From Paramagnetospirillum magnetotacticum MS-1 (GTDB lineage: Bacteria > Pseudomonadota > Alphaproteobacteria > Rhodospirillales > Magnetospirillaceae), in NCBI RefSeq assembly GCF_000829825.1, contig NZ_JXSL01000023.1:62001-126000 (forward strand): DNA of 64,000 nt, written 5' to 3'. The position numbers and the translations under genes are program-made. Below the pieces are notes generated by a model. The model had not been told where the DNA came from, did not search any database, and saw only the letters and a program-made list of their open reading frames with translations. Below are positions 31,009 through 40,390 of this stretch, one piece after another. How positions within the stretch are numbered: the first letter of the stretch is position 1; each line of letters starts with the position of its first letter.

Positions 31009-33012
31009 ATGGCATTGGTCGCGGCCCACGCAAACGGCGAAGGCGAGACAGGGTGGGGGCGAATCCTTCGCCTGATCGGCCTTGCGCTGGCCCTGTGCCT
31101 GCTGTCTGCTGTCCCGGCCCAGGCAAAAGCCCTCACCGTGGTGATGGATGACAACTATCCCCCCTATGTCTTTCGCGATTCCGAAAACCGGCTGAAGGGT
31201 ATCTTGCCGGATCTGTGGACCCTGTGGTCCAGAAAGACCGGCATCGAGCTCATCATCGAGGCCACCGATTGGGCCGAGGCGCAGCGGCGCATTGGCGCGG
31301 GCGAAGCCGACATCATCGACACCCTGTTCCGCACCCCGGAGCGCGACAAGTTCTTCGACTTCTCGTCCCCCTACGCCACCATCCCGGTTCCCATCTATTT
31401 TTCCGCCGAATTGTCGGGAATTTCCGATGTTCCCTCGCTGCGGGGATTCACCGTCGGCGTCAAGGACGGAGACGCCTGCATCGAATATCTGCGCGACAGG
31501 GCGATCGATTCGTTCCGCCGCTATTCCAGTTACGACACACTCATCGACGCGGCGGCCAAGGGTGAGGTCAAGACCCTCTGCGTCGACCAGCCGCCAGCCA
31601 CCTATCTCATGATCAAGAAAGGTGTTCACGATCGCTTTCGGACGACGGAACCGCTTTATTCCGGGGAATTTCACTGGGCCATACTCAAGAACCGCGAGGA
31701 ATTGAAGGCAGCGGTCGAATCGGGTTTCAGCCTCATCTCCGCCGCCGAACGCCGCACCATCGAGGACCGTTGGCAGGGCCAAAGCATCACGGCCCCCATG
31801 AGCCCTGAGCTTCTGCGCAACCTTCGCACTTCCGGCCTGGCCGTCCTGGCCTTCGGCCTGCTGCTGACGGCCTGGGTCTGGGCTCTGCGCCGCCAGGTGG
31901 CCGCCAGGACCCGCGATCTGGCCACCAGCGAATCCCGCTTCCGCACCATCTTCGACAATATCAACGACGCCATCTTCATTCACGATGCCGAGAGCGGGGC
32001 CATTTTGCAGGTCAACCGCCGGGCGGAGGAAATGTACGGCTGGACAGCCGACGAGTTCCGCACCCTTCCCGTGGAACGGTTCAGCCAGGGGGTGGCGCCC
32101 TATGATCAGGAACACGCACTGGACAGGATCGCGCGCTCGGCCATCGAGCCGCAGGTCTTCGAGTGGTACTCCCGTCATAAGGACGGATCGCTGTTCTGGA
32201 CCGAGGTCGGCATTCGCCGCGCCTGTTTGGATGGTGATGTGGAGCGTGTCCTGGTGGTGGTCCGCGATATTTCCGAGCGCAAGGAGACGGAAGAGAAGCT
32301 GACCCGCACCGTCGAGGCGCTGACCCGGTCCAATACCGATCTGGAAAGCTTCGCCTATGCCGCTTCCCATGATCTTCGCGAACCTCTGACCATGGTGGTG
32401 CGCTACTCCCAATTTCTGGACAGTCGGCACCGGGAATCGCTGGGCCATGACGGGGGCGAAGCTCTCGGTTTCATCCTCAAGGGAGTGAAGCAGATGATGC
32501 GGCAGGTGGAGGGCCTGCTGGACTATGCCCGCATCGATGCCGGAGATCGCCGCTTAAAGCCGGTCGATACCCAGACCATCCTCGCCGAGGTCCTGGATAT
32601 ACTGGCCCCCCGGATCAGCAAGGCCGGGGCCGAGGTGGACGTCTCCCCCCTGCCGCCCATCATCGGCGACCAGTTGCAGATCACCCAGCTGTTCCAGAAC
32701 CTGATCGGCAATGCCATCAAGTACCGATCGGCGGACCGCCCGCCACGCGTCTCCGTTTCCGGTAAAATCCTGTCCGACGGTACCGCCGAGTTCCGCGTCT
32801 GCGACAACGGCATCGGCATAGAGCCCTCTTATCGCGAGCAGGTTTTCGTCATCTTCAAGCGCCTGCACACCCAAGATGCCGTTCCTGGCGGCGGCATCGG
32901 ATTGGCCCTGTGCAAGCGGATCGTCGAACACCATGCGGGGCGCATCCGCATCGAGGACAATGCCGGTGGTGGTACCTGCTTCGTCTTCACCATTGGAACG
33001 ACGGCAACCTGA
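31009..33012 (+). CDS. sensor histidine kinase with fused solute-binding sensor and PAS domain
   Basis: About 667 residues from the ATG at 31009, chosen because AAGGGA lies six bases upstream (the ATG at 31003 is too close to it). Signal peptide or anchor (LALALCLLSAVPAQAKA), then a periplasmic family 3 solute-binding domain (VVMDDNYPPYVFRD, GIEADIIDTLFRTPERDKFFDFSSPY type motifs), a membrane helix (LAVLAFGLLLTAWVWAL), a PAS domain (ESRFRTIFDNINDAIF), PAC, a HisKA box SHDLREPLTMVVRYSQFL (phospho-acceptor His) and HATPase (NLIGNAIKYRSADR, DNGIGIEP, GGGIGLALCKR). No receiver. The SBP part is the presumed ligand sensor. Confidence 0.93.
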   Translation: MALVAAHANGEGETGWGRILRLIGLALALCLLSAVPAQAKALTVVMDDNYPPYVFRDSENRLKGILPDLWTLWSRKTGIELIIEATDWAEAQRRIGAGEADIIDTLFRTPERDKFFDFSSPYATIPVPIYFSAELSGISDVPSLRGFTVGVKDGDACIEYLRDRAIDSFRRYSSYDTLIDAAAKGEVKTLCVDQPPATYLMIKKGVHDRFRTTEPLYSGEFHWAILKNREELKAAVESGFSLISAAERRTIEDRWQGQSITAPMSPELLRNLRTSGLAVLAFGLLLTAWVWALRRQVAARTRDLATSESRFRTIFDNINDAIFIHDAESGAILQVNRRAEEMYGWTADEFRTLPVERFSQGVAPYDQEHALDRIARSAIEPQVFEWYSRHKDGSLFWTEVGIRRACLDGDVERVLVVVRDISERKETEEKLTRTVEALTRSNTDLESFAYAASHDLREPLTMVVRYSQFLDSRHRESLGHDGGEALGFILKGVKQMMRQVEGLLDYARIDAGDRRLKPVDTQTILAEVLDILAPRISKAGAEVDVSPLPPIIGDQLQITQLFQNLIGNAIKYRSADRPPRVSVSGKILSDGTAEFRVCDNGIGIEPSYREQVFVIFKRLHTQDAVPGGGIGLALCKRIVEHHAGRIRIEDNAGGGTCFVFTIGTTAT

Positions 33013-33018
33013 TCCGCC

Positions 33019-34395
33019 CTATTCGGCGGGCTCCACCCGGTTGCGGCCCAGGGCCTTTGCCCGGTAGAGGGCCGCGTCGGCCCGGCTGAGACAGGCCTCC
33101 AGCCCCTCGCCCGCTCCCACCTTGCATTCGGCGACTCCGAAACTGGCGGAAAGCTTGATGGGCTCGCCGCCCCCCACAGGCACCTGCAAACCGGCCAAAC
33201 GGATACGCAGACGCTCGGCCACCACCAGGGCGGGGTTCATGGCGGTTTCGGGCAGGGCGATGGCGAATTCCTCGCCCCCCATGCGGCCGATAATGTCCTG
33301 ATCGCGCAGCAGGTCGCGGGCCATGACCACGAAGGCTTTCAACGCCTCGTCACCGGCGGCGTGGCCGCGCTCGTCGTTAATGTGCTTGAAGTGATCGAGA
33401 TCGATCATCAGCAGCGACATGGGACGGCCATAGCGCCCGGCGCGCTGAATCTCCGCCCCCGTGCTCTGCATGAAATGCCGCCGGTTGCAGGCCTCGGTGA
33501 GGAAGTCAGTGGTGGCAAGCTGGATCAGTTCCTTCTGGACCACGGCGCGCTCCAGCGCCAGTCCGATGCGGCGCGCCAGTTCGCGCACCAATTCGCGTTC
33601 GGACGTGGAAAAGGCCTCGTCACCTTCGGCGGGCGGCGCCTCGAACCAACAGATCTCGATGCGCCCAGCCGGGCGGCTGCCCGCGAACACCTGGGCTTCC
33701 AGACGGCAGGCGGTTTCCCTGAAATCGGGCGTCTGGACCAGACCGGCTGGCAGCAGACCGGGCAGGCAGGTGAGACGGACACCGATGGTTTCGGGTTTGA
33801 GCCAGGCCGAGGGCGCCTTGGCCACCACCTGCTCCAACGCCACCTGCAACGGCAGTTCCGGCGATTCCAGGATGCGCGACACGCTGTACAGGCAATCGAT
33901 CTGGCGCATGCGGCGTTCGAGCTGACGATTGGCTTCCAGCGCCGCATCGCGGGCTTCGCGCACCAGAATCTCGGCACGCTTTCGGTGGATGGCATAACGG
34001 AAGGACCGCGACAGGGATTCCGCGTCGAGCCGGGCCTTCAGCAGATAGTCCTGGGCACCCTGTTCCAGCGCCATCAGCGCCTGCTGGTCGTCATCGTGGT
34101 TGGTCAGAACGACCACGGCCAGTTCCGGGGCGGCTCCGCAGAACCGCCGCACGGTCTCATCGCCCACGGAATCGGGCAGGGTCAGATCGAGAAAGACGAC
34201 GTGATAACGCTTGGAGTGAATGAATTCCAAGGCCGAGGCCAGTGACACGGCATGGTCAACCTTGACGTTGGGAACCTTCTCCAGCTCCGCAAGCGTCAGC
34301 AGGGCCTGAGTCGCCGAATCCTCGACCAGCAGAGCGAACATTGTTTCCGACACGGTGCCGCCATCCCCTCGATCTTCGGACTCCGCCCGGTCCAT
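33019..34395 (-). CDS. response-regulator diguanylate cyclase (REC-GAF-like-GGDEF)
   Basis: 458 residues from the ATG at 34395; a GTG at 34353 would place the start closer to the receiver domain. N-terminal receiver (FALLVEDSATQALLTL; phospho-acceptor Asp in VVFLDLTLPDS), a coiled coil, a middle region (about 165-285) that may be a GAF-like domain, and a GGDEF domain: LIDLDHFKHINDERGHAAGD, active site RMGGEEFAIALP, and an inhibitory RxxD site (RDQD) five residues before GGEEF. It should make cyclic di-GMP with product inhibition. It converges on the kinase at 31009-33012 with only six bases between stops; that kinase is a candidate phosphodonor. Confidence 0.92.
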   Translation of the reverse strand: MDRAESEDRGDGGTVSETMFALLVEDSATQALLTLAELEKVPNVKVDHAVSLASALEFIHSKRYHVVFLDLTLPDSVGDETVRRFCGAAPELAVVVLTNHDDDQQALMALEQGAQDYLLKARLDAESLSRSFRYAIHRKRAEILVREARDAALEANRQLERRMRQIDCLYSVSRILESPELPLQVALEQVVAKAPSAWLKPETIGVRLTCLPGLLPAGLVQTPDFRETACRLEAQVFAGSRPAGRIEICWFEAPPAEGDEAFSTSERELVRELARRIGLALERAVVQKELIQLATTDFLTEACNRRHFMQSTGAEIQRAGRYGRPMSLLMIDLDHFKHINDERGHAAGDEALKAFVVMARDLLRDQDIIGRMGGEEFAIALPETAMNPALVVAERLRIRLAGLQVPVGGGEPIKLSASFGVAECKVGAGEGLEACLSRADAALYRAKALGRNRVEPAE

Positions 34396-34520
34396 GGCCC
34401 CGATACTAACCGCCCGCGCCGGTTTGCGGAAGCGTGATGCGTGAGAGCGGGGAATGCCATATCATCGCCCCAATTCCAGGTGATTCTATCATCGGTTCCC
34501 AAGCATCGAGGACTTTCGCC

Positions 34521-35150
34521 ATGCGCCGCCTGCCCGCCCTTGCTTCCGTCTTCGTCGCCGGACTGGCCCTGTCCGCCTGTCAAAGCGTCGACAACACCGC
34601 CGGAAGCCCCAGCGTCTATATCGATCCTGGCAGCGTCGGCCCGGTCAAGGGCGTGGGGATCGAGTCCCAGGACATCATCGGCATGACCGATCAAATGATG
34701 CGCGACATGCTGTCCCAGCCCCGTCTGGCCAATGCCCAGACACCGCCCAACGTGATCATCGATTCCGAGTATTTCTATAACGAGAGCTCGTCGCGGCTGA
34801 ACAAGAACTCCATCACCGACCGGCTGCGCGTCGGCCTCAACCGCGCGGCCGCTGGCCGCATGCAGTTCGTCGGCCGCCATTATGCCGACATGGTGGCCAA
34901 GGAACGCGACTTGAAGCGCCAGGGCGTGGTGGACAAGGCCACCCTGCCCTCGGCCCATGCCCCCAAGGGCGGCGACTACCGACTGGGCGGACGCATCACC
35001 TCGCTGGATTCCCGCGACCCCAAGACCGGGATGATGCAGCGCTACAACCAGATCATCTTCGAGATGGTCGACCTGGAATCCTCGGACATCGTCTGGAGCG
35101 GCATCTACGAATTCGCCAAGGCCGCCCAGGACGACATCATCTATCGCTAG
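34521..35150 (+). CDS. lpoB: LpoB-like outer-membrane lipoprotein (PBP activator)
   Basis: 209 residues from the ATG at 34521. Lipoprotein signal with lipobox GLALSACQS, then an LpoB domain: SQDIIGMTDQMMRDMLSQPRL, VIIDSEYFYNESSSRLNKNSITDRLR, GDYRLGGRITSLDSRD, and IFEMVDLESSDIVWSGIYEF. In enterobacteria LpoB reaches from the outer membrane to activate PBP1b. First gene of a four-gene set with a COG3014-type lipoprotein, a YcfL-like lipoprotein and a periplasmic protein; spacing 11, 5 and -4 bases. Confidence 0.9.
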   Translation: MRRLPALASVFVAGLALSACQSVDNTAGSPSVYIDPGSVGPVKGVGIESQDIIGMTDQMMRDMLSQPRLANAQTPPNVIIDSEYFYNESSSRLNKNSITDRLRVGLNRAAAGRMQFVGRHYADMVAKERDLKRQGVVDKATLPSAHAPKGGDYRLGGRITSLDSRDPKTGMMQRYNQIIFEMVDLESSDIVWSGIYEFAKAAQDDIIYR

Positions 35151-35161
35151 GGATCACTCCC

Positions 35162-36535
35162 ATGGCCGCCCGGCCCATCTGGTTAAGCGTCATGGTCATC
35201 GCGGGCCTTGCGTCGGGCTGCGTCACCACGCGTGAGCAGGAGGCCAGCCCGGCCCCGGCCGTGGTCCAGGCCTATCTGGACGACAAACCCACGGAATTGC
35301 GCCGCCATTTCTTCATCGCCCAGGCCCAGGGCCAGCGCAACAGGGTGCTCAACGACATGCGCCTGGGGCTGGCCAGCTTCGCCATGGGCCGGGACCCGCT
35401 GGCGGCGGAATTGCTCGACGACGCCCTTCAGGGCATCGAGGCCATCTACGCCGACAACGAGGAGGCCCGCAAGGCGCGCGGCCTGTGGACCAAGGAGGCC
35501 GTCAAGGACTTCAAAGGCGAGCCCTATGAGCGGGCCATGGCCTATTACTATCGCGGCCTGCTCTATCTGCGGGCGGGCGATTACGACAATGCGCGGGCCA
35601 GCTTCAAGGGCGGCATGCTGCAAGACGCCTTCGCCGAGGAAAGCCAATACCGCGCCGACTTCGCCCTGATGCCCTTCCTGCAAGGCTGGGCCGCCCATTG
35701 CCGCGACAACGAATCCCTGGCCGCCGAGGACTGGGCCGAATTCCGCGCCATCAACAAGGACGCCCCCTTGCCGCGGGCCAAGGACAATGTGCTGGTCCTG
35801 GTGGAGACCGGCACCGCGCCAGTGAAGATTTCCGACGGGCCGCGTCTCAAGATCAAGCGCAGCGGCAGCACCGAGACCGCCCGCATCAGTTGGACAGATC
35901 CCGACCGCCCCAAGGACCACCCTCAGGAATCGGCCATATTGCTGGAAGACATCTTCCGCCAGGCCTCGACACGCGGCGGGCGGCCCTTCGATTCCATCCT
36001 GGAAGGCAAGGCCGAATTCAAGGACACCGCCGACACGGTGGGTAATGTGGCGTTGATCGGAGCCGTTCTGGCCGCCAAGGTTGCCGTCGATAACGGCCCA
36101 CCCAGACGGCGCGAGACCAAGGAACAGCGTCAGGCCCGCGAACAGGTCCAGGCAGGCGCCGCCATGGCAGGCGCTGGCCTCGCCGTCATCGGCGGTCTGT
36201 CCAAGCTGTTCGCCAGCGCCGTGGAATCCCAGGCCGACACCCGCTATTGGGACAATCTGTCGGACCGGGTCCAGGGCCTGACCCTAGCCCTGCCCGAGAA
36301 GGTCACCACCCTCTCCGTCGAATTCCAGTCGCCCGGCGGCACCACGCTGGACACCGTGCACAGCCCCATCCGGCGCGTCGGCAAATGCGGCATCGCCTGG
36401 GCGCGGCACGGATCGGCCATTCCGCGCAATCCCCGCGCTCCCAACAGCGTTCCCCCCGATGTGATGGCCTCGCCCATCATCATTCCCGCCATGGAAGCCA
36501 AGGCTGCCGCGGCGGAAGCCAAGTCTAAGGAGTGA
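35162..36535 (+). CDS. COG3014-type lipoprotein
   Basis: 457 residues. Lipobox VIAGLASGCVTT at the N-terminus. The N-terminal third has TPR-like helices (MRLGLASFAMGRDPLAAELLDDAL, YERAMAYYYRGLLYLRAGDYDNARASFKGG). The middle is a beta-rich segment and a Gly/Ala helical stretch (AGAAMAGAGLAVIGGLSKLF) precedes a C-terminal domain. This combination is that of COG3014 proteins, which are found beside lpoB and ycfL in several proteobacteria. Function unknown, presumably in the same envelope process. Confidence 0.8.
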   Translation: MAARPIWLSVMVIAGLASGCVTTREQEASPAPAVVQAYLDDKPTELRRHFFIAQAQGQRNRVLNDMRLGLASFAMGRDPLAAELLDDALQGIEAIYADNEEARKARGLWTKEAVKDFKGEPYERAMAYYYRGLLYLRAGDYDNARASFKGGMLQDAFAEESQYRADFALMPFLQGWAAHCRDNESLAAEDWAEFRAINKDAPLPRAKDNVLVLVETGTAPVKISDGPRLKIKRSGSTETARISWTDPDRPKDHPQESAILLEDIFRQASTRGGRPFDSILEGKAEFKDTADTVGNVALIGAVLAAKVAVDNGPPRRRETKEQRQAREQVQAGAAMAGAGLAVIGGLSKLFASAVESQADTRYWDNLSDRVQGLTLALPEKVTTLSVEFQSPGGTTLDTVHSPIRRVGKCGIAWARHGSAIPRNPRAPNSVPPDVMASPIIIPAMEAKAAAAEAKSKE

Positions 36536-36540
36536 GTCTC

Positions 36541-37008
36541 ATGAAGCGCCTGTTCGTTCCCGCTTTCGGCCTTCTGCTGCTCGGCGGCTGCGCCTCTTTG
36601 GACCCGGCGCCCCATTGCGACATGTCGCGCGTGGCCAGCCAACGCGATCTGGTCCCTGGCCCGGCCATGGTGGAAGACTCCACCTCGCCGCTGAAGGAAA
36701 TGCCCATGAACTCGGTGAACATCACCGATCCCAACATTATCCGGAAGCTCTATGTGCGCTCCATCGCGGCCCGGCGTACCCAGACGGGGACGGTGGAGGT
36801 GGTGGCCCAGGTGGTCAACTGCACCGACTTCCCCTTGAATGCCGAGGCCCGCACCCAGTTCTACGCCAATGACGGCGCGGCCAGCGAACCGGTCAGCGCC
36901 TGGCGCCGTCTGATTCTGCCCGCACGCACCTCCAACACCTATCGCGAGCTATCCCTGGGCGACAAGAGTGTGGACGGCTACATGATTGAAATGAGGGAAG
37001 GCAAATGA
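36541..37008 (+). CDS. YcfL-like (DUF1425) lipoprotein
   Basis: About 155 residues from the ATG at 36541, nine bases after AAGGAG; the in-frame GTG at 36532 overlaps the previous stop. Lipobox LLLLGGCASL. The C-terminal part (IIRKLYVRSIAARRTQTGTVEVVAQ, DFPLNAEARTQFYANDG, RLILPARTSNTYRELS) matches the beta-sandwich YcfL/DUF1425 type. In E. coli ycfL is next to lpoB, as here. Confidence 0.82.
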   Translation: MKRLFVPAFGLLLLGGCASLDPAPHCDMSRVASQRDLVPGPAMVEDSTSPLKEMPMNSVNITDPNIIRKLYVRSIAARRTQTGTVEVVAQVVNCTDFPLNAEARTQFYANDGAASEPVSAWRRLILPARTSNTYRELSLGDKSVDGYMIEMREGK

Positions 37009-38198
37009 TCACCCGTCTTCTGGCCGTTTCGGCCCTCGCCCTGCTGGTCGCCCTTCCCGCCTCGGCCCAGACCGTGGGCGCCAAGGTCCCGCCCTACGAG
37101 GCCCCGCCCAAGATCGCGCCTCCGGTACGCGACGGCGGCGAGGTCACGGAGCAGACCCAGCCCAGGCCCAATCCTTTCGCCCCCCAGGAAGACGTCATCG
37201 CCCGCTTCCGCGATGCCTATGCCCAGGGCGGGCGGCCGCGCCTGACCATCTGGTGGAACCGGCAATTGTCGGATACCCTGGCTCAGTGGTATTCGGAAAG
37301 CCGCACCGTCACCGCCGACAAGACCCGCAATTCCACCGAGGGCGACCTCACCCTCAAACAGTCGGGCGGACGCCAAAGCGTCACCGAGACCCAGCGCCGC
37401 GCCGATGACACAGCCGAACGCCCGGCCCGCGACGAGACCTGGGACTGGGAGTTCCAGGACGGCTTCATGGCGCCCTTCCTGCAAGCCGATGCCCAGATCG
37501 TCGACCGCACCACCATCACCCGGATCATGGGCGCGGGCGCCGAGGAGATCGACCCCAAGACGGTGGAAGTCATGGCCATGCAGACCATGGCCGATGTGAT
37601 GATCGAGGTGCTGGTGGCCAATTCGGCCCAGTCCACCACGGGCTACGAATTGCGCGCCCGCATCGTCGACGTCAAGACGGGACGGATTCTCGGCATGGTC
37701 AACAGCCGCTCGCTCAAGGAATGGCAAAAGACCGGCAAGGCCACCGCCTCGGCGCGCGGCTTCGACCTTCCCGACGAGGATGACGACAGCTTCGGCCCCG
37801 AACGCGCCGACCAACGCTATAAGGCCACGTCCAGTGGTTATGAACGCCGCCGCAAACCGCCCAAGCTGGCGGTCATCGCCCATAATCTGGCGACCAATGT
37901 GATGAGTGCCATGCTGCCCCGCCTGGAAAGCGGCGCCATCCCCGTGGCCAAGACCGAACCGGCCGCACCCACGCCCCTCGCCCCGGCCCCGGTGACGCCG
38001 CAGACGGAGACGCCTGCCCCGGCTCAGGCCAGGCCAGCCCCCAATGACAGCGCTGTGCCTCTGCCCCAGGTGGAGGCCAAGCCCCTGCCCGCACCGGAAA
38101 AGGCGGCCCCGGAAAAAGCGCCCAAGGTGGAGGCCCAAAAAATCGAAACGGGGCCAGCAGCCGAAGAGCCACCCATGCCCCGTCCGACAAAGCAGTGA
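37005..38198 (+). CDS. periplasmic protein of the lpoB operon, function unknown
   Basis: 397 residues. Sec signal peptide (LLAVSALALLVALPASAQ), a globular domain of about 230 residues (RPRLTIWWNRQLSDTLAQWYSE ... TTITRIMGAGAEEIDPKTVEVMAM ... ELRARIVDVKTGRILGMVNSRSL), and a Pro/Ala/Lys-rich tail of about 80 residues that could span or bind peptidoglycan. The 'VDVKTGRILG' type strand resembles LpoB/CsgG-like folds, so it may be a divergent paralogue of LpoB (inference). Starts inside the previous stop codon (ATGA overlap). Confidence 0.7.
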   Translation: MITRLLAVSALALLVALPASAQTVGAKVPPYEAPPKIAPPVRDGGEVTEQTQPRPNPFAPQEDVIARFRDAYAQGGRPRLTIWWNRQLSDTLAQWYSESRTVTADKTRNSTEGDLTLKQSGGRQSVTETQRRADDTAERPARDETWDWEFQDGFMAPFLQADAQIVDRTTITRIMGAGAEEIDPKTVEVMAMQTMADVMIEVLVANSAQSTTGYELRARIVDVKTGRILGMVNSRSLKEWQKTGKATASARGFDLPDEDDDSFGPERADQRYKATSSGYERRRKPPKLAVIAHNLATNVMSAMLPRLESGAIPVAKTEPAAPTPLAPAPVTPQTETPAPAQARPAPNDSAVPLPQVEAKPLPAPEKAAPEKAPKVEAQKIETGPAAEEPPMPRPTKQ

Positions 38199-38205
38199 TC
38201 AGGAT

Positions 38206-38565
38206 TTATTGGCAGTCGGAAACGGCCACCCTGCATCCCTTGCCACAAGCTTCGAGGGCGTTCGCCTTGGCCTCGCCCTCGGTGCTGCCCCAGCCCACTC
38301 CGGTGTAGTCCTTGGAGGTGGCATAGGCGCCGCAAGTGTCGTAACGCACCGCCACCTTGCAGCTGCTGTTGCCAGCCTTCTTACACTCGCGCACCGCGTC
38401 GATGCCGGCCTCCTCGCGGGTAGCGCCGGTGCCGACGCCGAAGCCAACTTCGCTGGCCTTGGTCGCATCGGCGTCATCGACGGCTATGGCGCCCGCCGCA
38501 CGGGCATCCATGCTTCCCACCAGAACGCCGAAAGCCAAAGTCAGCGCGAAAAAAATCTTAGCCAT
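38206..38565 (-). CDS. secreted DUF4189 domain protein
   Basis: 119 residues from the ATG at 38565, preceded by GGAGGG; a longer open frame is not supported. Signal peptide (IFFALTLAFGVLVGSMDARA), followed by a small Cys-rich DUF4189 domain: GVGTGATREEAGIDAVRECKKAG, CKVAVRYDTCGAYA, GWGSTEGEAKANALEACGKGCRVAVSDC. Six cysteines suggest disulfides in the periplasm. Function unknown. Converges with the lpoB operon with only seven bases between stops. Confidence 0.82.
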   Translation of the reverse strand: MAKIFFALTLAFGVLVGSMDARAAGAIAVDDADATKASEVGFGVGTGATREEAGIDAVRECKKAGNSSCKVAVRYDTCGAYATSKDYTGVGWGSTEGEAKANALEACGKGCRVAVSDCQ

Positions 38566-38813
38566 AGGGTCCCTCCGATTTGGAACAGTTCTCGGCCACG
38601 GTAGCGCGAGACTTGCCAAAGGCCCATTCCAAAATACGAGGCCCCGGCCGGAATTTTCCTCCCGCCCGGGAGGCACATCAGCAGCCGATGGCGAAAGTGT
38701 CATCAAACATGGACTCACAACACCGCAATGGAGACGTCAAGTTCGCGCGGTTGTCGCGCCGAATTGGGCCTGCTATCGTCCGATCCCCCGTGTTTCAAGG
38801 AAGTAGGGTCATC

Positions 38814-39854
38814 ATGAAGGACGTATCCATCGCCATTCTAGGGGCCAGCGGCTATACCGGCGCCGAGCTTGTGCGCCTGTTGGCCCTGCATCCCTCCTTC
38901 AAGATCAAGGTGATGACCGGCGACCGCAAGGCGGGCCAATCCATGGACTCGGTCTTCCCCCATCTGGGCGGGCTGTCGCTTCCCAATCTGGTCGCCATCG
39001 ATCAGGTGGATTTCAGCTCCGTGGACGCGGTGTTCTGCTGCCTGCCCCACGGCACCACCCAGGAGGTGATCGCCGCCCTGCCCGCTTCGGTCAAGGTGGT
39101 GGATCTGTCGGCGGATTTCCGGCTGTTCGATGTGGACACCTATGCCCAGTGGTATGGCCATGAGCACCGGGCTCCCGAATTGCAGAAGCAGGCGGTCTAC
39201 GGCCTGACCGAACTGGCCCGCGATAGCGTCGCCAAGGCGCGGCTGGTGGCCAATCCCGGCTGCTATCCCACCTCGGTGCAGTTGCCGCTGATACCGCTGC
39301 TGCGGGCCGGGCTGATCGAGGCCAGCGACATCGTCATCGACGCCAAGTCGGGCGTGTCGGGCGCGGGCCGCGCCGCCAAGGAGGCCAATCTTTATACCGA
39401 GGTGACCGAGGGCATGCACGCCTATGGCGTGGCCAGCCACCGGCACGCCCCCGAGATCGAACAGGGCCTGTCCCAAGCCGCTGGCAAGCCGGTCCTGGTC
39501 AGTTTCACGCCCCACCTCATCCCCATGAGCCGGGGCATGCTGTCGACCATCTACGTCAAGACAAAGAACGGCGCCAAGGCCGCCGATCTGCGGGCCCATC
39601 TGAGCAAGACCTTCGGCGGAGAGCCCTTCGTTCGGGTGGTCCCCGAGGGCGTGGTGCCCCATACTCGGCATGTTCGCGGCTCCAACCACTGCCTGATCAA
39701 CGCCTTCGACGACCGGGTGCCGGGGCGGATCATCATCACCTCGGTGATCGACAATCTGGTCAAGGGCGCGTCGGGCCAGGCGCTGCAGAACATGAATCTG
39801 ATGTTCGGCCTCCCCGAGGCCACCGCGCTTGCCCAGCAACCCATGTTCCCGTGA
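38814..39854 (+). CDS. argC: N-acetyl-gamma-glutamyl-phosphate reductase
   Basis: 346 residues from the ATG at 38814 (AAGGAAG upstream). Third step of arginine biosynthesis, NADPH-dependent. Motifs: IAILGASGYTGAELVRLLALHP (nucleotide binding), catalytic Cys in VANPGCYPTSVQLPL, SGVSGAGRAAKEANLYTE, and HRHAPEIEQGL. Single copy here; other arg genes are absent. It is followed after seven bases by the gamma-carbonic anhydrase gene. Confidence 0.97.
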   Translation: MKDVSIAILGASGYTGAELVRLLALHPSFKIKVMTGDRKAGQSMDSVFPHLGGLSLPNLVAIDQVDFSSVDAVFCCLPHGTTQEVIAALPASVKVVDLSADFRLFDVDTYAQWYGHEHRAPELQKQAVYGLTELARDSVAKARLVANPGCYPTSVQLPLIPLLRAGLIEASDIVIDAKSGVSGAGRAAKEANLYTEVTEGMHAYGVASHRHAPEIEQGLSQAAGKPVLVSFTPHLIPMSRGMLSTIYVKTKNGAKAADLRAHLSKTFGGEPFVRVVPEGVVPHTRHVRGSNHCLINAFDDRVPGRIIITSVIDNLVKGASGQALQNMNLMFGLPEATALAQQPMFP

Positions 39855-39861
39855 GGATTTG

Positions 39862-40380
39862 ATGAGCGGCACCATCCTTGCCTTCCAGGGCGTCAGCCCC
39901 ACCATCGCCCCCGACGTTTTCGTCGCCCCCACCGCCGTGGTGATCGGCGATACGGTGATCGGGGCCGGAACCTCGGTGTGGTTCAATTGCGTGATCAGGG
40001 GCGACGTGCACGAGATCCGCATCGGTGAACGCACCAATATCCAGGACGGCACCATCATTCACGTCACCGGCGGCAAGCTGGGTACCTATATCGGCTCGGA
40101 CATCACCATCGGCCATGGCGCCATCCTGCACGCCTGCACCCTGGAAGACGGTTGCTTCGTGGGCATGGGCGCCGTGGTGCTGGACGGCGCCGTGGTGGAA
40201 ACCGGAGGCATGGTGGCGGCTGGCGCGGTGGTGACGCCGGGCAAACGCGTCAAGAAGGGCGAGTTGTGGGGCGGCAATCCGGCCCGAATGCTGCGCTCCC
40301 TAAGCGATGAGGAAATGGCCTTCTTCCCAGTTTCGGCCGAAAAATACGCCGAACTGGCCGCCAAATACTTCAAGGCTTGA
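39862..40380 (+). CDS. gamma-carbonic anhydrase family protein
   Basis: 172 residues from the ATG at 39862 (GAGG upstream). Left-handed beta-helix of hexapeptide repeats (VVIGDTVIGAGTSVWFNCVIRGDV, IGERTNIQDGTIIHVT, YIGSDITIGHGAILHACTLED). The Zn-ligand histidines expected of the family are present in the IIHVTGG, IGHGAI and LHACTL segments. Closest in layout to the YrdA/PaaY-type proteins, whose carbonic anhydrase activity is often weak. Probably co-transcribed with argC. Confidence 0.9.
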   Translation: MSGTILAFQGVSPTIAPDVFVAPTAVVIGDTVIGAGTSVWFNCVIRGDVHEIRIGERTNIQDGTIIHVTGGKLGTYIGSDITIGHGAILHACTLEDGCFVGMGAVVLDGAVVETGGMVAAGAVVTPGKRVKKGELWGGNPARMLRSLSDEEMAFFPVSAEKYAELAAKYFKA

Positions 40381-40390
40381 GGCCGGGCTC

